From the NCBI RefSeq assembly GCF_023703325.1, contig NZ_JAMQGM010000018.1, positions 1 to 64,000 of the forward strand: 64,000 bases of DNA, written 5' to 3'. Position numbers and translations under genes: made by a program. Under the pieces are notes generated by a model. It was not told where the DNA came from. It made no database searches and was given only the letters and a program-made list of their open reading frames with translations. Source of the DNA: Streptomyces meridianus. Its GTDB lineage: Bacteria; Actinomycetota; Actinomycetes; Streptomycetales; Streptomycetaceae. Positions 1 through 8,214 of the stretch are shown here, piece by piece (position 1 is the stretch's first letter; the number at the start of each line of letters is the position of its first letter).

Positions 1-137
1 GTATTCGCGTCGATGTTCACCAGGATCGTGCGCGGACCGACCCGCTGAGCCGGTACCGGCAACATCCCCTCACGGAACCAGCGATACGCGGTGTGCGGAT
101 GCACTCCGTTCGCGATCGCCCATTCCTTGAGGCTCAC
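1..137 (-). CDS. tnpA: IS607-family TnpA (serine recombinase), N-terminal part only
   Basis: Read leftwards from a GTG at 137, this frame gives about 45 residues that run off the window edge. They form a MerR-like helix-turn-helix with the hallmark stretch HPHTAYRWFREGMLPVPAQR, followed by VGPRTILV. This is the start of IS607-family TnpA proteins, in which a small DNA-binding domain precedes a serine-recombinase domain; that catalytic domain would lie outside the window. The gene points away from the interrupted trpS fragment. The family assignment rests on the characteristic opening motif. Completeness of the element and presence of a TnpB partner cannot be judged here. Confidence 0.75.
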   Translation of the reverse strand, partial: MSLKEWAIANGVHPHTAYRWFREGMLPVPAQRVGPRTILVNIDAN

Positions 138-195
138 GCAGAGAGGTTAACACCCACTCAAAGGCTCTCATACGCACTAGAATTGCCTTAAGGGC
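1..195. mobile_element. One end of an IS607-family insertion element
   Basis: The tnpA start at 137 and the truncated trpS reading frame beginning at about 192 imply that the element's end falls between 138 and about 195. This junction stretch is less GC-rich than its flanks. It shows no obvious terminal inverted repeat, which fits IS607 elements, since these generate neither inverted repeats nor target duplications. The exact boundary is inferred from where TrpS homology starts. Confidence 0.5.
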
Positions 196-809
196 AACCA
201 GTTCCCAACCCCGCGCACCAGGCCGCCGACATCCTCTTCTGCAAGGGCAATCTGGTCCCGGTCGGCCGGGATCAACTCCCGCACCTAGAACTCACCCGGA
301 CCATCGCTCGCCGCTTCAACGACCGCTACGGCGCGGGCACCGCTGTGTTTCCCCGGCCCGATGCCCTGTTGTCGAGCGCGCCGCTGCTGCTCGGCACGGA
401 TGGCTCGAAGATGAGCAAGAGCCGGGGCAACGCCATCGCCCTTGCCGCCGACGCCGACGAGACGGCTCGGCTGATCAAGGGGGCCAGGACCGATTCCGAA
501 CGTCGCATCACGTACGACCCGTCCGCTCGCCCCGAGGTGTCCTCACTTCTCCTTCTGGCGGCCCTCTGCCAGAACCGCACCCCTGAGCAGGTCGCCTCCG
601 ACATCGGTTCCGCGGGAGCCGCCGCGCTGAAGAAGACCGTGACCGAAGCGGTCAATGAGTACCTGGCTCCGATCCGGACCCGCCGGAGCGAGTACGCGCA
701 GGACCGCGCCCACCTCCGCCGGGTTCTGCGGGAGGGGAACGAGCGAGCCGGAGCCGTGGCCGAGGCCACCCTCACCGAGGTGCGTGCGGCCATGAACAGC
801 CACTACTGA
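192..809 (+). pseudogene. trpS: Tryptophanyl-tRNA synthetase, 5'-truncated remnant
   Basis: The open frame following a stop at 189-191 encodes about 205 residues of a class I tryptophanyl-tRNA synthetase. It contains PAHQAADILF, VGRDQLPHLELTR, the KMSKS signature (as SKMSKSRG) and the C-terminal anticodon-binding region. The N-terminal half with the HIGH motif and most of the Rossmann fold is missing, and homology starts right beside the IS607-like element. I infer that the insertion removed or displaced the 5' part. Complete bacterial TrpRS is about 330-340 residues. Streptomyces often carry an auxiliary TrpRS besides the housekeeping one, and this may be the decayed auxiliary copy. It could not aminoacylate as it stands. 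Confidence 0.85.
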
Positions 810-1159
810 CGGCCGGAGGGACACCGCCGTTCGCGCACGCCCGGGTCCCGCGGCTCGGCCCAGCCGGCGTTGATCGTCGCCCTCGGCAGCGGGTGCTCGA
901 CCACCCACGTTCGGCGGTTCCAACAGGCCCTTTCTGTACGGCGATTGCCTCCGGCCGGCCGCGGTGAATGCCCAACGGCCCCTGCATCCCGACGAAGCGG
1001 TCCGATGAGCGGTCACCACGGCGGGATCTTCGCCGTCGGCGGTGAGCCGTACGCAGACCGCTGCCGGCCGGAAAGCGCCGCTGGTCCGTGACCGCCCAGC
1101 GGGATCGCGTGTCCGATCAACGCTCCTGGTTCCTCGGCTCGCAGACGTTGGCGCAATCC
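810..1159. other. Intergenic stretch with no recognisable gene
   Basis: About 350 bases lie between the trpS remnant and the antitoxin gene. Several open frames cross it on both strands, but their predicted proteins are arginine- and proline-rich frame-shifted composition without family motifs. I looked for a RelE/Doc-type toxin downstream of the antitoxin (minus strand) and did not find one. It could contain a decayed toxin gene. Confidence 0.5.
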
Positions 1160-1474
1160 TCACCGGCCGTGACCCGGTCGCCGTCCCCCGGCGGCCGGGT
1201 CACGGTGTTCCGCGGCGATACCGAAACGGCGGCGTTCGCCCGCAGCGGATTCACCGGGGCGGGTGACCGAGACCGTGCTGATCACCTGCTCCTCGCTCCC
1301 GGTCTCCGCCGCCGCCTCCTGCTCTTCGAGAAGGCGCAGGTCGGCCGCCGAAACGAGGGCGACGAGCGGCTTGCCGTGGCGGGTCACGACGACCCGTTCC
1401 CCGCCGTACACAACGCGGTTGATGAGCTCGGCGAGCTCTGCACGGGCTTGCGTCACCGGAATCTCGTAGGCCAT
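1160..1474 (-). CDS. Phd/YefM-family antitoxin, apparently orphan
   Basis: This is a 104-residue protein starting [20 protein letters not shown], with the typical Phd/YefM N-terminal DNA-binding fold and the [18 protein letters not shown] strand-turn region. Such proteins neutralise RelE- or Doc-type toxins and repress their own operon. The C-terminal tail (after about residue 60) is less conserved and rather arginine/glycine-rich. No toxin gene is visible downstream. It is divergent from clpP, with a 9-bp-phased repeat in the shared promoter region that is probably its operator. Family assignment is firm. Whether it acts as a solitary regulator or is a relic of a toxin-antitoxin pair is open. 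Confidence 0.85.
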   Translation of the reverse strand: MAYEIPVTQARAELAELINRVVYGGERVVVTRHGKPLVALVSAADLRLLEEQEAAAETGSEEQVISTVSVTRPGESAAGERRRFGIAAEHRDPAAGGRRPGHGR

Positions 1475-1492
1475 GCTCCCAGTCTAACGGGA

Positions 1493-1516
1493 TGTACAAC
1501 CTGTACAATTTTTACA
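1493..1516. promoter_or_regulatory. Three 9-bp-phased TGTACA-type repeats, putative antitoxin operator
   Basis: Palindromic TGTACA occurs at 1493-1498 and 1502-1507, and a degenerate TTTACA at 1511-1516. All three are spaced exactly nine bases apart in an unusually AT-rich patch between the antitoxin start (1474) and the clpP start (1579). The Phd protein of phage P1 binds sites containing GTGTAC. I infer that this is the operator of the antitoxin and may also affect clpP. Confidence 0.55.
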
Positions 1517-1578
1517 GGGCACTCGGGCAGTCCCGACCCGGCCGCCCCGCGGGAGAGCGCACACAACGAGGTGAAGCG

Positions 1579-2214
1579 ATGAACCGGCCCAACGCCCGCT
1601 ATGTCCTCCCGGAGTTCACCGAGCGCACCAGCGCAGGACTCCGCACGCTGGACCCCTACTCCAAGCTTCTCGAGGAGCGGATCGTCTTCCTCGGGACACC
1701 CGTCGACGACACGGCCGCGAACGACGTGACAGCACAGTTCGTCCACCTCGAATACGCCGCCCCCGACCGGGACATCTCGCTGTACATCAACTCCCCCGGC
1801 GGCTCCCTGACGGCGATGACGGCCATCTACGACGTGATGCAGTTCGTGAGCTGCGACATCGAGACCGTCTGTCTGGGGCAGTGCGCCTCGGCCGCAGCCG
1901 TCCTGCTGGCCGCGGGCACACCGGGCAAACGCCTCGTCCTGCCCCGGTCGCGCGTCCTCATCCACCAGCCGGCCTTCCCGGAACCGGTCCGGGGCCAGGC
2001 TTCCGATCTGGAGATCCACGCACGCGAGTTGGCGCGGCTCGGCGACCGGCTCGAGGAGATGCTGGCCCGGCACACCGGCCGGCCGAAGGAGCAGATCGCC
2101 AACGACATCGAGCGCGACAGGATCCTCGACGCCGAGGAGGCGGTCGCCTACGGGCTCGCCGACCGCGTCGTACGGGACCGCGCCCGCATCCTCCGGTCCA
2201 CCGGCGGGGCGTGA
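1579..2214 (+). CDS. clpP: ATP-dependent Clp protease proteolytic subunit (ClpP5-like)
   Basis: A 211-residue serine peptidase of the ClpP family, which forms the barrel degrading proteins fed by ClpX/ClpC ATPases. The catalytic triad is intact: Ser104 in QCASAAAV, His129 in VLIHQP and Asp180 in [11 protein letters not shown]. The nucleophile motif has Cys where most ClpPs have Ala (GQAAS becomes GQCAS). The start at 1579 is chosen because of the GAGGTG ribosome site just upstream; an upstream in-frame ATG at 1492 lies inside the operator repeats and would add non-conserved residues. Streptomycetes have several clpP paralogues. Position near the biotin genes suggests the clpP5 locus. A four-base-spaced downstream gene is probably co-translated. 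Confidence 0.93.
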   Translation: MNRPNARYVLPEFTERTSAGLRTLDPYSKLLEERIVFLGTPVDDTAANDVTAQFVHLEYAAPDRDISLYINSPGGSLTAMTAIYDVMQFVSCDIETVCLGQCASAAAVLLAAGTPGKRLVLPRSRVLIHQPAFPEPVRGQASDLEIHARELARLGDRLEEMLARHTGRPKEQIANDIERDRILDAEEAVAYGLADRVVRDRARILRSTGGA

Positions 2215-2217
2215 GAC

Positions 2218-2526
2218 ATGCTGCCCCCGGAACTGCCGCCGATTCCCTCCCTGACCCGGGCCGAGGGCGAGTTGGTCGACCGATACCTCGACGTGCTCGA
2301 CCTGCTCGGCCGCATCAACCCGGCCCGCGGCTCCGACACGTACGGCGCCCTGCGCGCAGCCCAGGCCCTGGTGGGAAAGGTCGCAGGACTTCGCGACGCC
2401 CTGACGCTGATGCACCGGCGCGGCGAGCGCGAACTGCACCGGAGCACCCTGGAGCGGGCCCTGCGCGTGCTGGACGGGGAGCGGCGCGCAGAGCGCGTCA
2501 CCCTTCCTCCGGCATCGCAGAGTTGA
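2218..2526 (+). CDS. Small conserved-looking protein coupled to clpP, unknown function
   Basis: I do not recognise a family for this 102-residue protein. Its start codon lies three bases after the clpP stop, so translation is probably coupled. The sequence looks genuinely coding: it begins MLPPELPPIPSLTRAEGELV and continues with amphipathic helices rich in Leu, Arg and Glu (residues about 20-90), with no signal peptide or membrane span. Size, helicity and coupling to clpP would suit a ClpP accessory or adaptor factor, but that is inference from context only. Confidence 0.7.
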   Translation: MLPPELPPIPSLTRAEGELVDRYLDVLDLLGRINPARGSDTYGALRAAQALVGKVAGLRDALTLMHRRGERELHRSTLERALRVLDGERRAERVTLPPASQS

Positions 2527-2844
2527 CGGGCCGACGGTCCGGACAGGGGCCGGAAGCGGCCGAATGGGGTTCCCCCTTGCGGCCCATCCATGCCGTGGCG
2601 TGAAAGCCGATCAAGTTGCGGCACACCCGGCCTGGAACGGCTGCCGCGCCACATCTGCCCTGATGGAACGGGTGTTGAGGAGACAACAGCAACAACGAAT
2701 CACACGATATGCACCCATACAGCGCAAGAGTGATCAATGTCACATAGGGCGGTTTCAACTCGAATCGGCGCCCATCGTGAGTGACGATCCCGGAGACGAC
2801 AAGCCCCCGCCACACCGGCGGGGCGGTCCGGGCGGACGCCGAGT
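2527..2844. other. Intergenic region upstream of the riboswitch
   Basis: No gene is seen. The region includes an AT-richer patch around 2680-2760 likely to hold the promoter of the NlpC/P60 transcript, and a small perfect hairpin at 2805-2823 (CCCCGCC/GGCGGGG with a five-base loop) just ahead of the riboswitch. Promoter boxes could not be assigned with confidence. Confidence 0.45.
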
Positions 2845-3022
2845 CCTGCCGCCGCCCGGATGACGGGTCGACATGAATGGACCGGCAGGAGTGGAGGACC
2901 CAGGCAGTGCGGGACGACATCGCGACACGCGTGTAGTCCCTTGGGGTGAAGCCGCACCGAGCGGCCGGGCATCTTCGTTCTGCCCGAACCCGACAGGTCA
3001 TCCTTCACAGGCGGCTGACGAA
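2845..3022 (+). promoter_or_regulatory. ydaO/yuaA-type c-di-AMP riboswitch
   Basis: The leader of the NlpC/P60 gene contains, in order, the conserved ydaO elements: GGAGGACCCAGGCAG (2893-2907), CTTGGGGTGAAGCC (about 2940-2953), GGCCGGGCATCTTC, and GCCCGAACCCGACAGGTCAT (2982-3001), then ACAGGCGG (3007-3014), which can close the outer helix with GCCGCC near 2849-2856. These match the B. subtilis ydaO motif almost element for element, including the CCGAAYCCGACAG block. The class binds c-di-AMP and in actinobacteria typically controls cell-wall hydrolases. The riboswitch ends only about ten bases before the start codon. Confidence 0.9.
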
Positions 3023-3031
3023 GGGTTGCGC

Positions 3032-3499
3032 ATGTCCGCGCACAGTCTTGTCCCCACCGCCCTCTCCCGCGCCGGCCTCGTGACGTTCCTCACCGCGACG
3101 GCTCTGGGCGGCACTCTCCTCGCTCCCCCGGAAGCCTCTGCGGCGACTCCACAGGCCTCGAAGGCACTGCGCATCGCTGCGTCGAAGAAGGGCGCACCCT
3201 ACGTGTGGGGGGCGGCGGGCCCCCGCAGTTTCGACTGCTCCGGACTCGTCCTCTACGCCTTCAAGAAGGCCGGAAAGAAGCTGCCGCGCACCGCCGCCCA
3301 GCAGTACAACCGGACCCGGCACATCTCCGCCTCGCAGCGCAAGCGTGGAGATCTCGTCTTCTTCCACTCCGGCAAGTACGTTTATCACGTGGGGATTTAC
3401 GCAGGTAAGGGAAGCATCCTGCACTCCCCGAGGCCCGGTTCGGTGGTCAAGAAGGAAAAGCTCTGGACCACGAGCGTCTGGTACGGCCGGGTGCGATGA
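3032..3499 (+). CDS. Secreted NlpC/P60 cell-wall hydrolase
   Basis: A 155-residue precursor with a Sec-type signal peptide (hydrophobic core about residues 13-31, probable cleavage near ASA-A at 37). One NlpC/P60 endopeptidase domain follows, which cleaves peptidoglycan stem peptides. Catalytic Cys69 sits in SFDCSGLVLYAF, His119 in YVYHVGIY, and the third polar residue is His131 in SILHSP. There is no LysM, SH3 or coiled-coil region, so this is a minimal one-domain form. The start at 3032 immediately follows the riboswitch with a GAAGGG ribosome site; an upstream in-frame ATG at 2873 lies within the riboswitch and is rejected. A strong terminator follows. Confidence 0.92.
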   Translation: MSAHSLVPTALSRAGLVTFLTATALGGTLLAPPEASAATPQASKALRIAASKKGAPYVWGAAGPRSFDCSGLVLYAFKKAGKKLPRTAAQQYNRTRHISASQRKRGDLVFFHSGKYVYHVGIYAGKGSILHSPRPGSVVKKEKLWTTSVWYGRVR

Positions 3500-3518
3500 C
3501 ATCCCTTGCGGCATCGTG

Positions 3519-3553
3519 ACCGGGGCCTGCGGGGCCGCCCCGCAGGCCCCGGT
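3519..3553. terminator. Convergent intrinsic-type hairpin between nlpC and bioF
   Basis: A perfect 16-bp stem (ACCGGGGCCTGCGGGG / CCCCGCAGGCCCCGGT) with a three-base CCG loop fills the gap between two convergent genes. There is no U-tract, as is usual in Streptomyces. It should serve both directions. Confidence 0.85.
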
Positions 3554-4765
3554 TCATGAGCGGTCGGCGCGGCCGAGTCCGGCTTCGGCAGCTCCCGAAG
3601 GGCGGTCTGCGGACGGCATCCGAGCACCGGTGGGTGCCGTCGCGACGACCACCTCCACCGCCTCCTCGACCTGCCGGTCCGTGAGATCCGCTCGCGCCGT
3701 CAGGCGCAGCCGCGAGATGCCGTCCGGTACCGACGGCGGCCGGAAGCAGCCGGCCTGGATCCCCGCGGCCCGGCAGTCCTGGGCCCACCGCACGGCGTCC
3801 TCGGCGGAGGGGGCCCGCACCGACACCACACATGCGTCCGGACGGACCGCCGTCAGTCCTGACGCGGTCAGTCTCCGGTGGAGCCCGGTCGCGACCTCCC
3901 GGGCCCGCACCGCGCGGCCGGGTTCCCTGCCCAGCAGGCGCAGCGCGCTCAGGGCCCCGCCGGCCGCTGCCGGAGCCAGGCCGGTGTCGAAGATGAAGGT
4001 GCGGGCGGTGTTGACCAGGTGCTCGATGACCCGGGCCGGGCCGAGGACCGCGCCGCCCTGGCTGCCGAGGGACTTCGACAAGGTCACGGTGGCGACCGTG
4101 CCCGCACCCCCTGCCAGCCCTGCGGCATCGAGGGCCCCCCGCCCTCCGTCGCCCAGTACACCCAGGCCGTGCGCATCGTCGACGAGCAGCGCCGCTCCGT
4201 GCGCGCCGGCGAGGGCGGCGAGTTCCGCCAGCGGGGCGGCGTCGCCGTCGACCGAGAAGACCGCGTCGGTGACCACGACGGCGGGTCCGTCGTGGCCCTC
4301 GAGCGCCTTGCGGACGGCCGTGGTGTCGCGGTGCGGGGTCACCACGGTCGCGGCCCGGGAGAGCCTGCAGCCGTCGATGAGGGACGCGTGGTTGCCGGCG
4401 TCCGACACCAGCAGGCCTCCGGCCCCGTTGAGCGCGGTGACGGCGGCCAGGTTTGCCGCGTAGCCCGAGGACAGGACGAGTGCGGCCTCGAAGCCGCAGA
4501 AGGCCGCCAACTCGTCCTCGAGTTCGGCATGGAGTGCGGTACTGCCCGTGACGAGACGGGACCCGGTGGCCCCCGCGCCCCACAGCCGCGCCGCCTCCGC
4601 AGCCCCCTGAACGACCTCGGGGTGCCGGGCCAGTCCCAGGTAGTCGTTGCTCGCGAGATCGAGGACGGCCGACCGCTCGGGGCGCGGGCGGAGCGTACGG
4701 GCCAGCCCGGCGCGCCGACGGGCGTCCGCCTGGGCGCCGATCCACTCGAACGGGTCCTGGGGCAT
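3554..4765 (-). CDS. bioF: 8-amino-7-oxononanoate synthase
   Basis: A 403-residue PLP-dependent alpha-oxoamine synthase that condenses pimeloyl-ACP/CoA with L-alanine in the first dedicated step of biotin ring assembly. The PLP lysine is Lys231 in [12 protein letters not shown]. The cofactor-contacting VDDAHGLG (195-202) and the SNDYLGL entry motif (39-45) are intact. Starting at 4765 with MPQDPFEW gives the family's usual length. The gene is divergent from bioB with 169 bases between them, which should carry both promoters; I saw no recognisable biotin operator there. A synthase of the same fold (kbl, 12368-13549) occurs in this window, but its companion gene makes it the threonine-pathway enzyme. 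Confidence 0.95.
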   Translation of the reverse strand: MPQDPFEWIGAQADARRRAGLARTLRPRPERSAVLDLASNDYLGLARHPEVVQGAAEAARLWGAGATGSRLVTGSTALHAELEDELAAFCGFEAALVLSSGYAANLAAVTALNGAGGLLVSDAGNHASLIDGCRLSRAATVVTPHRDTTAVRKALEGHDGPAVVVTDAVFSVDGDAAPLAELAALAGAHGAALLVDDAHGLGVLGDGGRGALDAAGLAGGAGTVATVTLSKSLGSQGGAVLGPARVIEHLVNTARTFIFDTGLAPAAAGGALSALRLLGREPGRAVRAREVATGLHRRLTASGLTAVRPDACVVSVRAPSAEDAVRWAQDCRAAGIQAGCFRPPSVPDGISRLRLTARADLTDRQVEEAVEVVVATAPTGARMPSADRPSGAAEAGLGRADRS

Positions 4766-4934
4766 GGGCCGTCCCTCGTCGGTCGTGAGCCGGGGCAGGC
4801 CCGGAAGTCTTCGAGGTTTCCAACGTAGTGCCCGGCAGGAGCGACGACGGTGTGGCGATACACACACCCGGATCCCACCGAGTTGTCCGGTCCCTCCTTG
4901 GCCCGGACCGCTTCTGTGGGTAAGGATTCGCGTC

Positions 4935-6113
4935 ATGGATCTGCTGAAGACGCTGGTGGACAAGGGGCTGCGACGCGAGCTGCCCACCCGGGACGAGGCG
5001 CTGGCGGTACTGGCCACCTCGGACGACGAACTCCTCGACGTGGTGGCCGCGGCAGGCCGTGTGCGCCGGCAGTGGTTCGGGCGCCGGGTGAAGCTGAACT
5101 ACCTGGTGAACCTCAAGTCCGGGCTGTGCCCCGAGGACTGCTCCTACTGCTCGCAGCGCCTGGGCTCGAAGGCGGAGATCCTCAAGTACACCTGGCTGGG
5201 CAAGGACGAGGCGGTGGCGGCGGCCGGTGCGGGTCTGGCCGGCGGCGCCAAGCGGGTGTGCCTGGTGGCCAGCGGCCGCGGCCCGACCGACCGGGACGTG
5301 GACCGGGTCTCGCAGACCATCGAGGCGATCAAGGAAGCCAACGAGGGCGTCGAGGTGTGCGCCTGTCTCGGCCTGCTTTCCGGTGACCAGGCCGAGCGGC
5401 TGCGCACGGCCGGCGCCGACGCGTACAACCACAACCTCAACACGTCCGAGGCCACGTACGGGGACATCACGACCACCCACACCTACGCCGACCGGGTGTC
5501 GACGGTGCAGCAGGCGCAGGCCGCCGGGCTGTCGGCGTGCTCGGGCCTGATCGCAGGTATGGGCGAGAGCGACGAGGATCTGGTCGACGTGGTGTTCTCG
5601 CTGCGCGAGCTGGACCCGGACTCGGTGCCCGTCAACTTCCTGATCCCCTTCGAGGGCACTCCGCTGGCGAAGGAGTGGAACCTGACGCCGCAGCGCGCAC
5701 TGCGCATCCTGGCGATGGTCCGGTTCGTCTGCCCGGACGTCGAGGTCCGGCTTGCGGGCGGCCGCGAGGTGCACCTGCGCTCGATGCAGCCGCTGGCGCT
5801 GCACCTGGTCAACTCGATCTTCCTCGGCGACTACCTGACCAGCGAGGGCCAGGCCGGCAAGGCCGACCTCGAGATGATCGCCGATGCCGGGTTCGAGGTC
5901 GAGGGCTCCGGCACCACGACGCTGCCGGAGCACCGCGCGGGCGCCCTGGCGGCGGCCGGCGGCTGCGGTTCGCACGGGGGCGGTTCCTGCGCTCCGTGCG
6001 GTGACGCGGCCGAGCCTGCCGCCGAGGAGACCTCCGGCGCCGCTGACGTCCGCACCGACCTCGTGAACGTCCGCCGCCGCGGAGCCGGAACGGATCTCGC
6101 ACCCAATGCCTGA
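4935..6113 (+). CDS. bioB: Biotin synthase (radical SAM)
   Basis: A 392-residue radical-SAM enzyme inserting sulfur into dethiobiotin. The 4Fe-4S cluster motif CPEDCSYC has Cys65, Cys69 and Cys72. BioB-specific blocks follow, including YNHNLNTS and SGLIAGMGE, and the arginine ligand region [11 protein letters not shown]. Beyond about residue 330 there is a Gly/Ala-rich tail containing extra cysteines ([14 protein letters not shown]), seen in actinobacterial BioB. The start has an AAGGA ribosome site. Its last eight bases overlap the bioA start, giving a bioB-bioA-bioD operon. Confidence 0.96.
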   Translation: MDLLKTLVDKGLRRELPTRDEALAVLATSDDELLDVVAAAGRVRRQWFGRRVKLNYLVNLKSGLCPEDCSYCSQRLGSKAEILKYTWLGKDEAVAAAGAGLAGGAKRVCLVASGRGPTDRDVDRVSQTIEAIKEANEGVEVCACLGLLSGDQAERLRTAGADAYNHNLNTSEATYGDITTTHTYADRVSTVQQAQAAGLSACSGLIAGMGESDEDLVDVVFSLRELDPDSVPVNFLIPFEGTPLAKEWNLTPQRALRILAMVRFVCPDVEVRLAGGREVHLRSMQPLALHLVNSIFLGDYLTSEGQAGKADLEMIADAGFEVEGSGTTTLPEHRAGALAAAGGCGSHGGGSCAPCGDAAEPAAEETSGAADVRTDLVNVRRRGAGTDLAPNA

Positions 6114-7410
6114 ACCGCTCACGACCGGCGAGCTGCTGGCACTCGACCGGCAGCACGTCTGGCACCCGTACGGACCGATGCCGGGACGTCAGGAGCCGCT
6201 GGTCGTCGAGTCGGCGTCGGGGGTGCGACTGCGGCTCGCCGACCCGGCCGAGGGGCATCGTGAGCTCGTCGACGGCATGTCCTCGTGGTGGTCGGCGGTG
6301 CACGGCTACAACCACCCTGTGCTCAACGAGGCCGCACACGAGCAGCTGGGGCGGATGAGCCACGTGATGTTCGGCGGGCTCACCCATGAGCCCGCCGTCC
6401 GGCTCGCCGCCCGCCTGGTGGAGATCACGCCGGAGCCGCTCCGGCACGTCTTCCTCGCCGACTCCGGTTCGGTCTCGGTCGAGGTGGCCGTCAAGATGTG
6501 CCTGCAGTACTGGCGTTCCGCGGGCCGCCCCGCCAAGCACCGGTTGCTGACCTGGCGCGGCGGCTACCACGGCGACACCTGGCAGCCGATGTCGGTGTGC
6601 GACCCGGACGGCGGCATGCATCATCTGTGGTCCGGGGTGCTGCCGCGGCAGGTCTTCGCCGACGCGCCTCCAGCGGGGTTCGATACCGAGCCGGACGAGT
6701 CCTACGCACGCCACCTGCGCGCGCTCGTGGCCCGGCATGCGGACGAACTGGCGGCCGTCGTCGTGGAACCGGTCGTGCAGGGAGCGGGGGGCATGCGGTT
6801 CCACTCCCCCGGATACCTGCGGGTACTGCGCGAAGCCTGCGACGAACACGACGTGCTGCTGGTGTTCGACGAGATCGCCACCGGTTTCGGGCGCACCGGC
6901 GAGCTGTTCGCCGCGTCCCACGCCGGGGTCTCCCCCGATGTGATGTGCCTCGGAAAAGCCCTGACCGGCGGTTACCTCACCCTAGCCGCGACGCTGTGCA
7001 CCGCTCGCGTGGCCGACGGGATCAGCTCCGGCGAGGTCCCCGTGCTGGCCCACGGCCCCACCTTCATGGGCAACCCACTGGCCGCGGCCGTCGCGAACGC
7101 GTCCCTCGAACTGCTGCTGTCGCAGGACTGGCAGGGCGAGGTGCGGAGGATCGAGACCGGACTCCGGCAGGGGCTCGCGGAGACGGCCGGCCTTCCCGGC
7201 GTACGTGACGTCCGGGTGCTGGGAGCCGTCGGTGTGGTGCAGCTCGACCACGAGGCCGACATGGCCGCCGCCTCCCGGGCGGCGTTCCGCGAGGGCGTGT
7301 GGCTGCGGCCGTTCCGCGACCTCGTCTACACCATGCCGCCGTACATCACGCAGGACGACGACCTCGCACGGATCTGTGCGGCGGTGACGGCCGCCGCCCG
7401 CGAGGGGTGA
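6106..7410 (+). CDS. bioA: Adenosylmethionine-8-amino-7-oxononanoate aminotransferase
   Basis: A 434-residue class III PLP aminotransferase converting 8-amino-7-oxononanoate to 7,8-diaminopelargonate with SAM as the amino donor. It has the BioA N-terminal [12 protein letters not shown] and [13 protein letters not shown] motifs, [14 protein letters not shown], the PLP aspartate region [13 protein letters not shown] and the Schiff-base lysine Lys284 in [10 protein letters not shown]. The ATG overlaps the end of bioB (ATGCCTGA), which indicates translational coupling. Length is normal. Confidence 0.96.
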   Translation: MPEPLTTGELLALDRQHVWHPYGPMPGRQEPLVVESASGVRLRLADPAEGHRELVDGMSSWWSAVHGYNHPVLNEAAHEQLGRMSHVMFGGLTHEPAVRLAARLVEITPEPLRHVFLADSGSVSVEVAVKMCLQYWRSAGRPAKHRLLTWRGGYHGDTWQPMSVCDPDGGMHHLWSGVLPRQVFADAPPAGFDTEPDESYARHLRALVARHADELAAVVVEPVVQGAGGMRFHSPGYLRVLREACDEHDVLLVFDEIATGFGRTGELFAASHAGVSPDVMCLGKALTGGYLTLAATLCTARVADGISSGEVPVLAHGPTFMGNPLAAAVANASLELLLSQDWQGEVRRIETGLRQGLAETAGLPGVRDVRVLGAVGVVQLDHEADMAAASRAAFREGVWLRPFRDLVYTMPPYITQDDDLARICAAVTAAAREG

Positions 7411-7424
7411 GGCAGGTGCTGGAC

Positions 7425-8156
7425 ATGTCGGTGCTGTTCGTCACCGGGACGGGCACGGAGGTCGGCAAGACGGTGACGACCGCGGCGGTGGCCGCGGCCG
7501 CGCTCGCGGCCGGCCGGTCCGTCGCGGTGCTCAAACCTGCCCAGACCGGTGTCGGTCCCCTCGAGCCGGGGGACGCCGCGGAGGTCGCCCGGCTCGCGGG
7601 TGACGTCACCACCGCCGAACTCGGGCGCTATCCGGAGCCCTTGGCCCCGGCGACGGCCGCCCGGCGGGCAGGGCGTACCCCGGTCGGTCCCGAGCAGGTA
7701 GCCGACGCCGCCCGGAAGCTCGCCCCGGACTACGATCTGGTCCTCGTCGAGGGCGCGGGCGGGCTGCTCGTGCACTTCGACGACACGGGTGCGACGCTCG
7801 CCGACGCCGCAGGGCTGCTGGACGCTCCGGTGCTCGTGGTGGCCGCGGCCGGACTCGGCACCCTCAACGCGGTGGCCCTGACCGGCGAAGCGCTGCGCTC
7901 CCGCGGACTTCGGTGCCCGGGCGTCGTCATCGGGTCCTGGCCGGACCAGCCGGGCCTGGCGGCCCGCTGCAACGCCACCGACCTGCCGGAGTGCGCGGGC
8001 GTCCCGTTGCTGGGAGCGGTCCCCCGGGGCGCGGGGGCGATGGCCCCCACGGTCTTCCGGACCGCGGCCGCAAGCTGGCTCGCACCGGGGCTCGGCGGCA
8101 CCTGGAACGCGGACGACTTCGCGGCACGGGTACGGAAATTGCCGGAACTTCCCTGA
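7425..8156 (+). CDS. bioD: Dethiobiotin synthetase
   Basis: A 243-residue ATP-dependent carboxylase that closes the ureido ring of dethiobiotin. The P-loop GTGTEVGKT is at residues 8-16, followed by LKPAQTG (the PVATG-like substrate loop) and the VEGAGGLLV motif that binds diaminopelargonate. The ATG at 7425 is preferred, with GAGGCAGG eight bases upstream; a GTG at 7416 would add three residues. It is the last gene of the bioBAD operon, 14 bases after bioA. Confidence 0.95.
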   Translation: MSVLFVTGTGTEVGKTVTTAAVAAAALAAGRSVAVLKPAQTGVGPLEPGDAAEVARLAGDVTTAELGRYPEPLAPATAARRAGRTPVGPEQVADAARKLAPDYDLVLVEGAGGLLVHFDDTGATLADAAGLLDAPVLVVAAAGLGTLNAVALTGEALRSRGLRCPGVVIGSWPDQPGLAARCNATDLPECAGVPLLGAVPRGAGAMAPTVFRTAAASWLAPGLGGTWNADDFAARVRKLPELP

Positions 8157-8214
8157 CCACGGCGCCGGGGGAGCACAATCACGGTACAGCCGTCCGCGTC
8201 GGAAGGGGACCGTG

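Noticed and set aside
543..1163. Minus-strand frame downstream of the antitoxin as a candidate toxin
   Set aside because: No RelE, Doc, PIN or other toxin motif; half of it is antisense to the trpS remnant.
1492..1578. Upstream ATG extending clpP by 29 residues
   Set aside because: It lies inside the TGTACA repeats, lacks a ribosome site and the added residues are not typical of ClpP; the ATG at 1579 has GAGGTG upstream.
2873..3031. Upstream ATG extending the NlpC/P60 protein by 53 residues
   Set aside because: It would translate the riboswitch; the signal peptide begins properly at 3032.
4766..4934. Biotin operator or riboswitch in the bioF/bioB gap
   Set aside because: No BioQ-type dyad, BirA-type operator or structured RNA could be recognised; only generic divergent promoter space.
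3447..6122. Very long minus-strand frame (about 890 codons) across bioF and bioB
   Set aside because: Only the part in the bioF frame upstream of 4765 continues without homology, and opposite bioB it is arginine/proline/histidine-rich shadow sequence. Radical-SAM bioB on the other strand is unambiguous.
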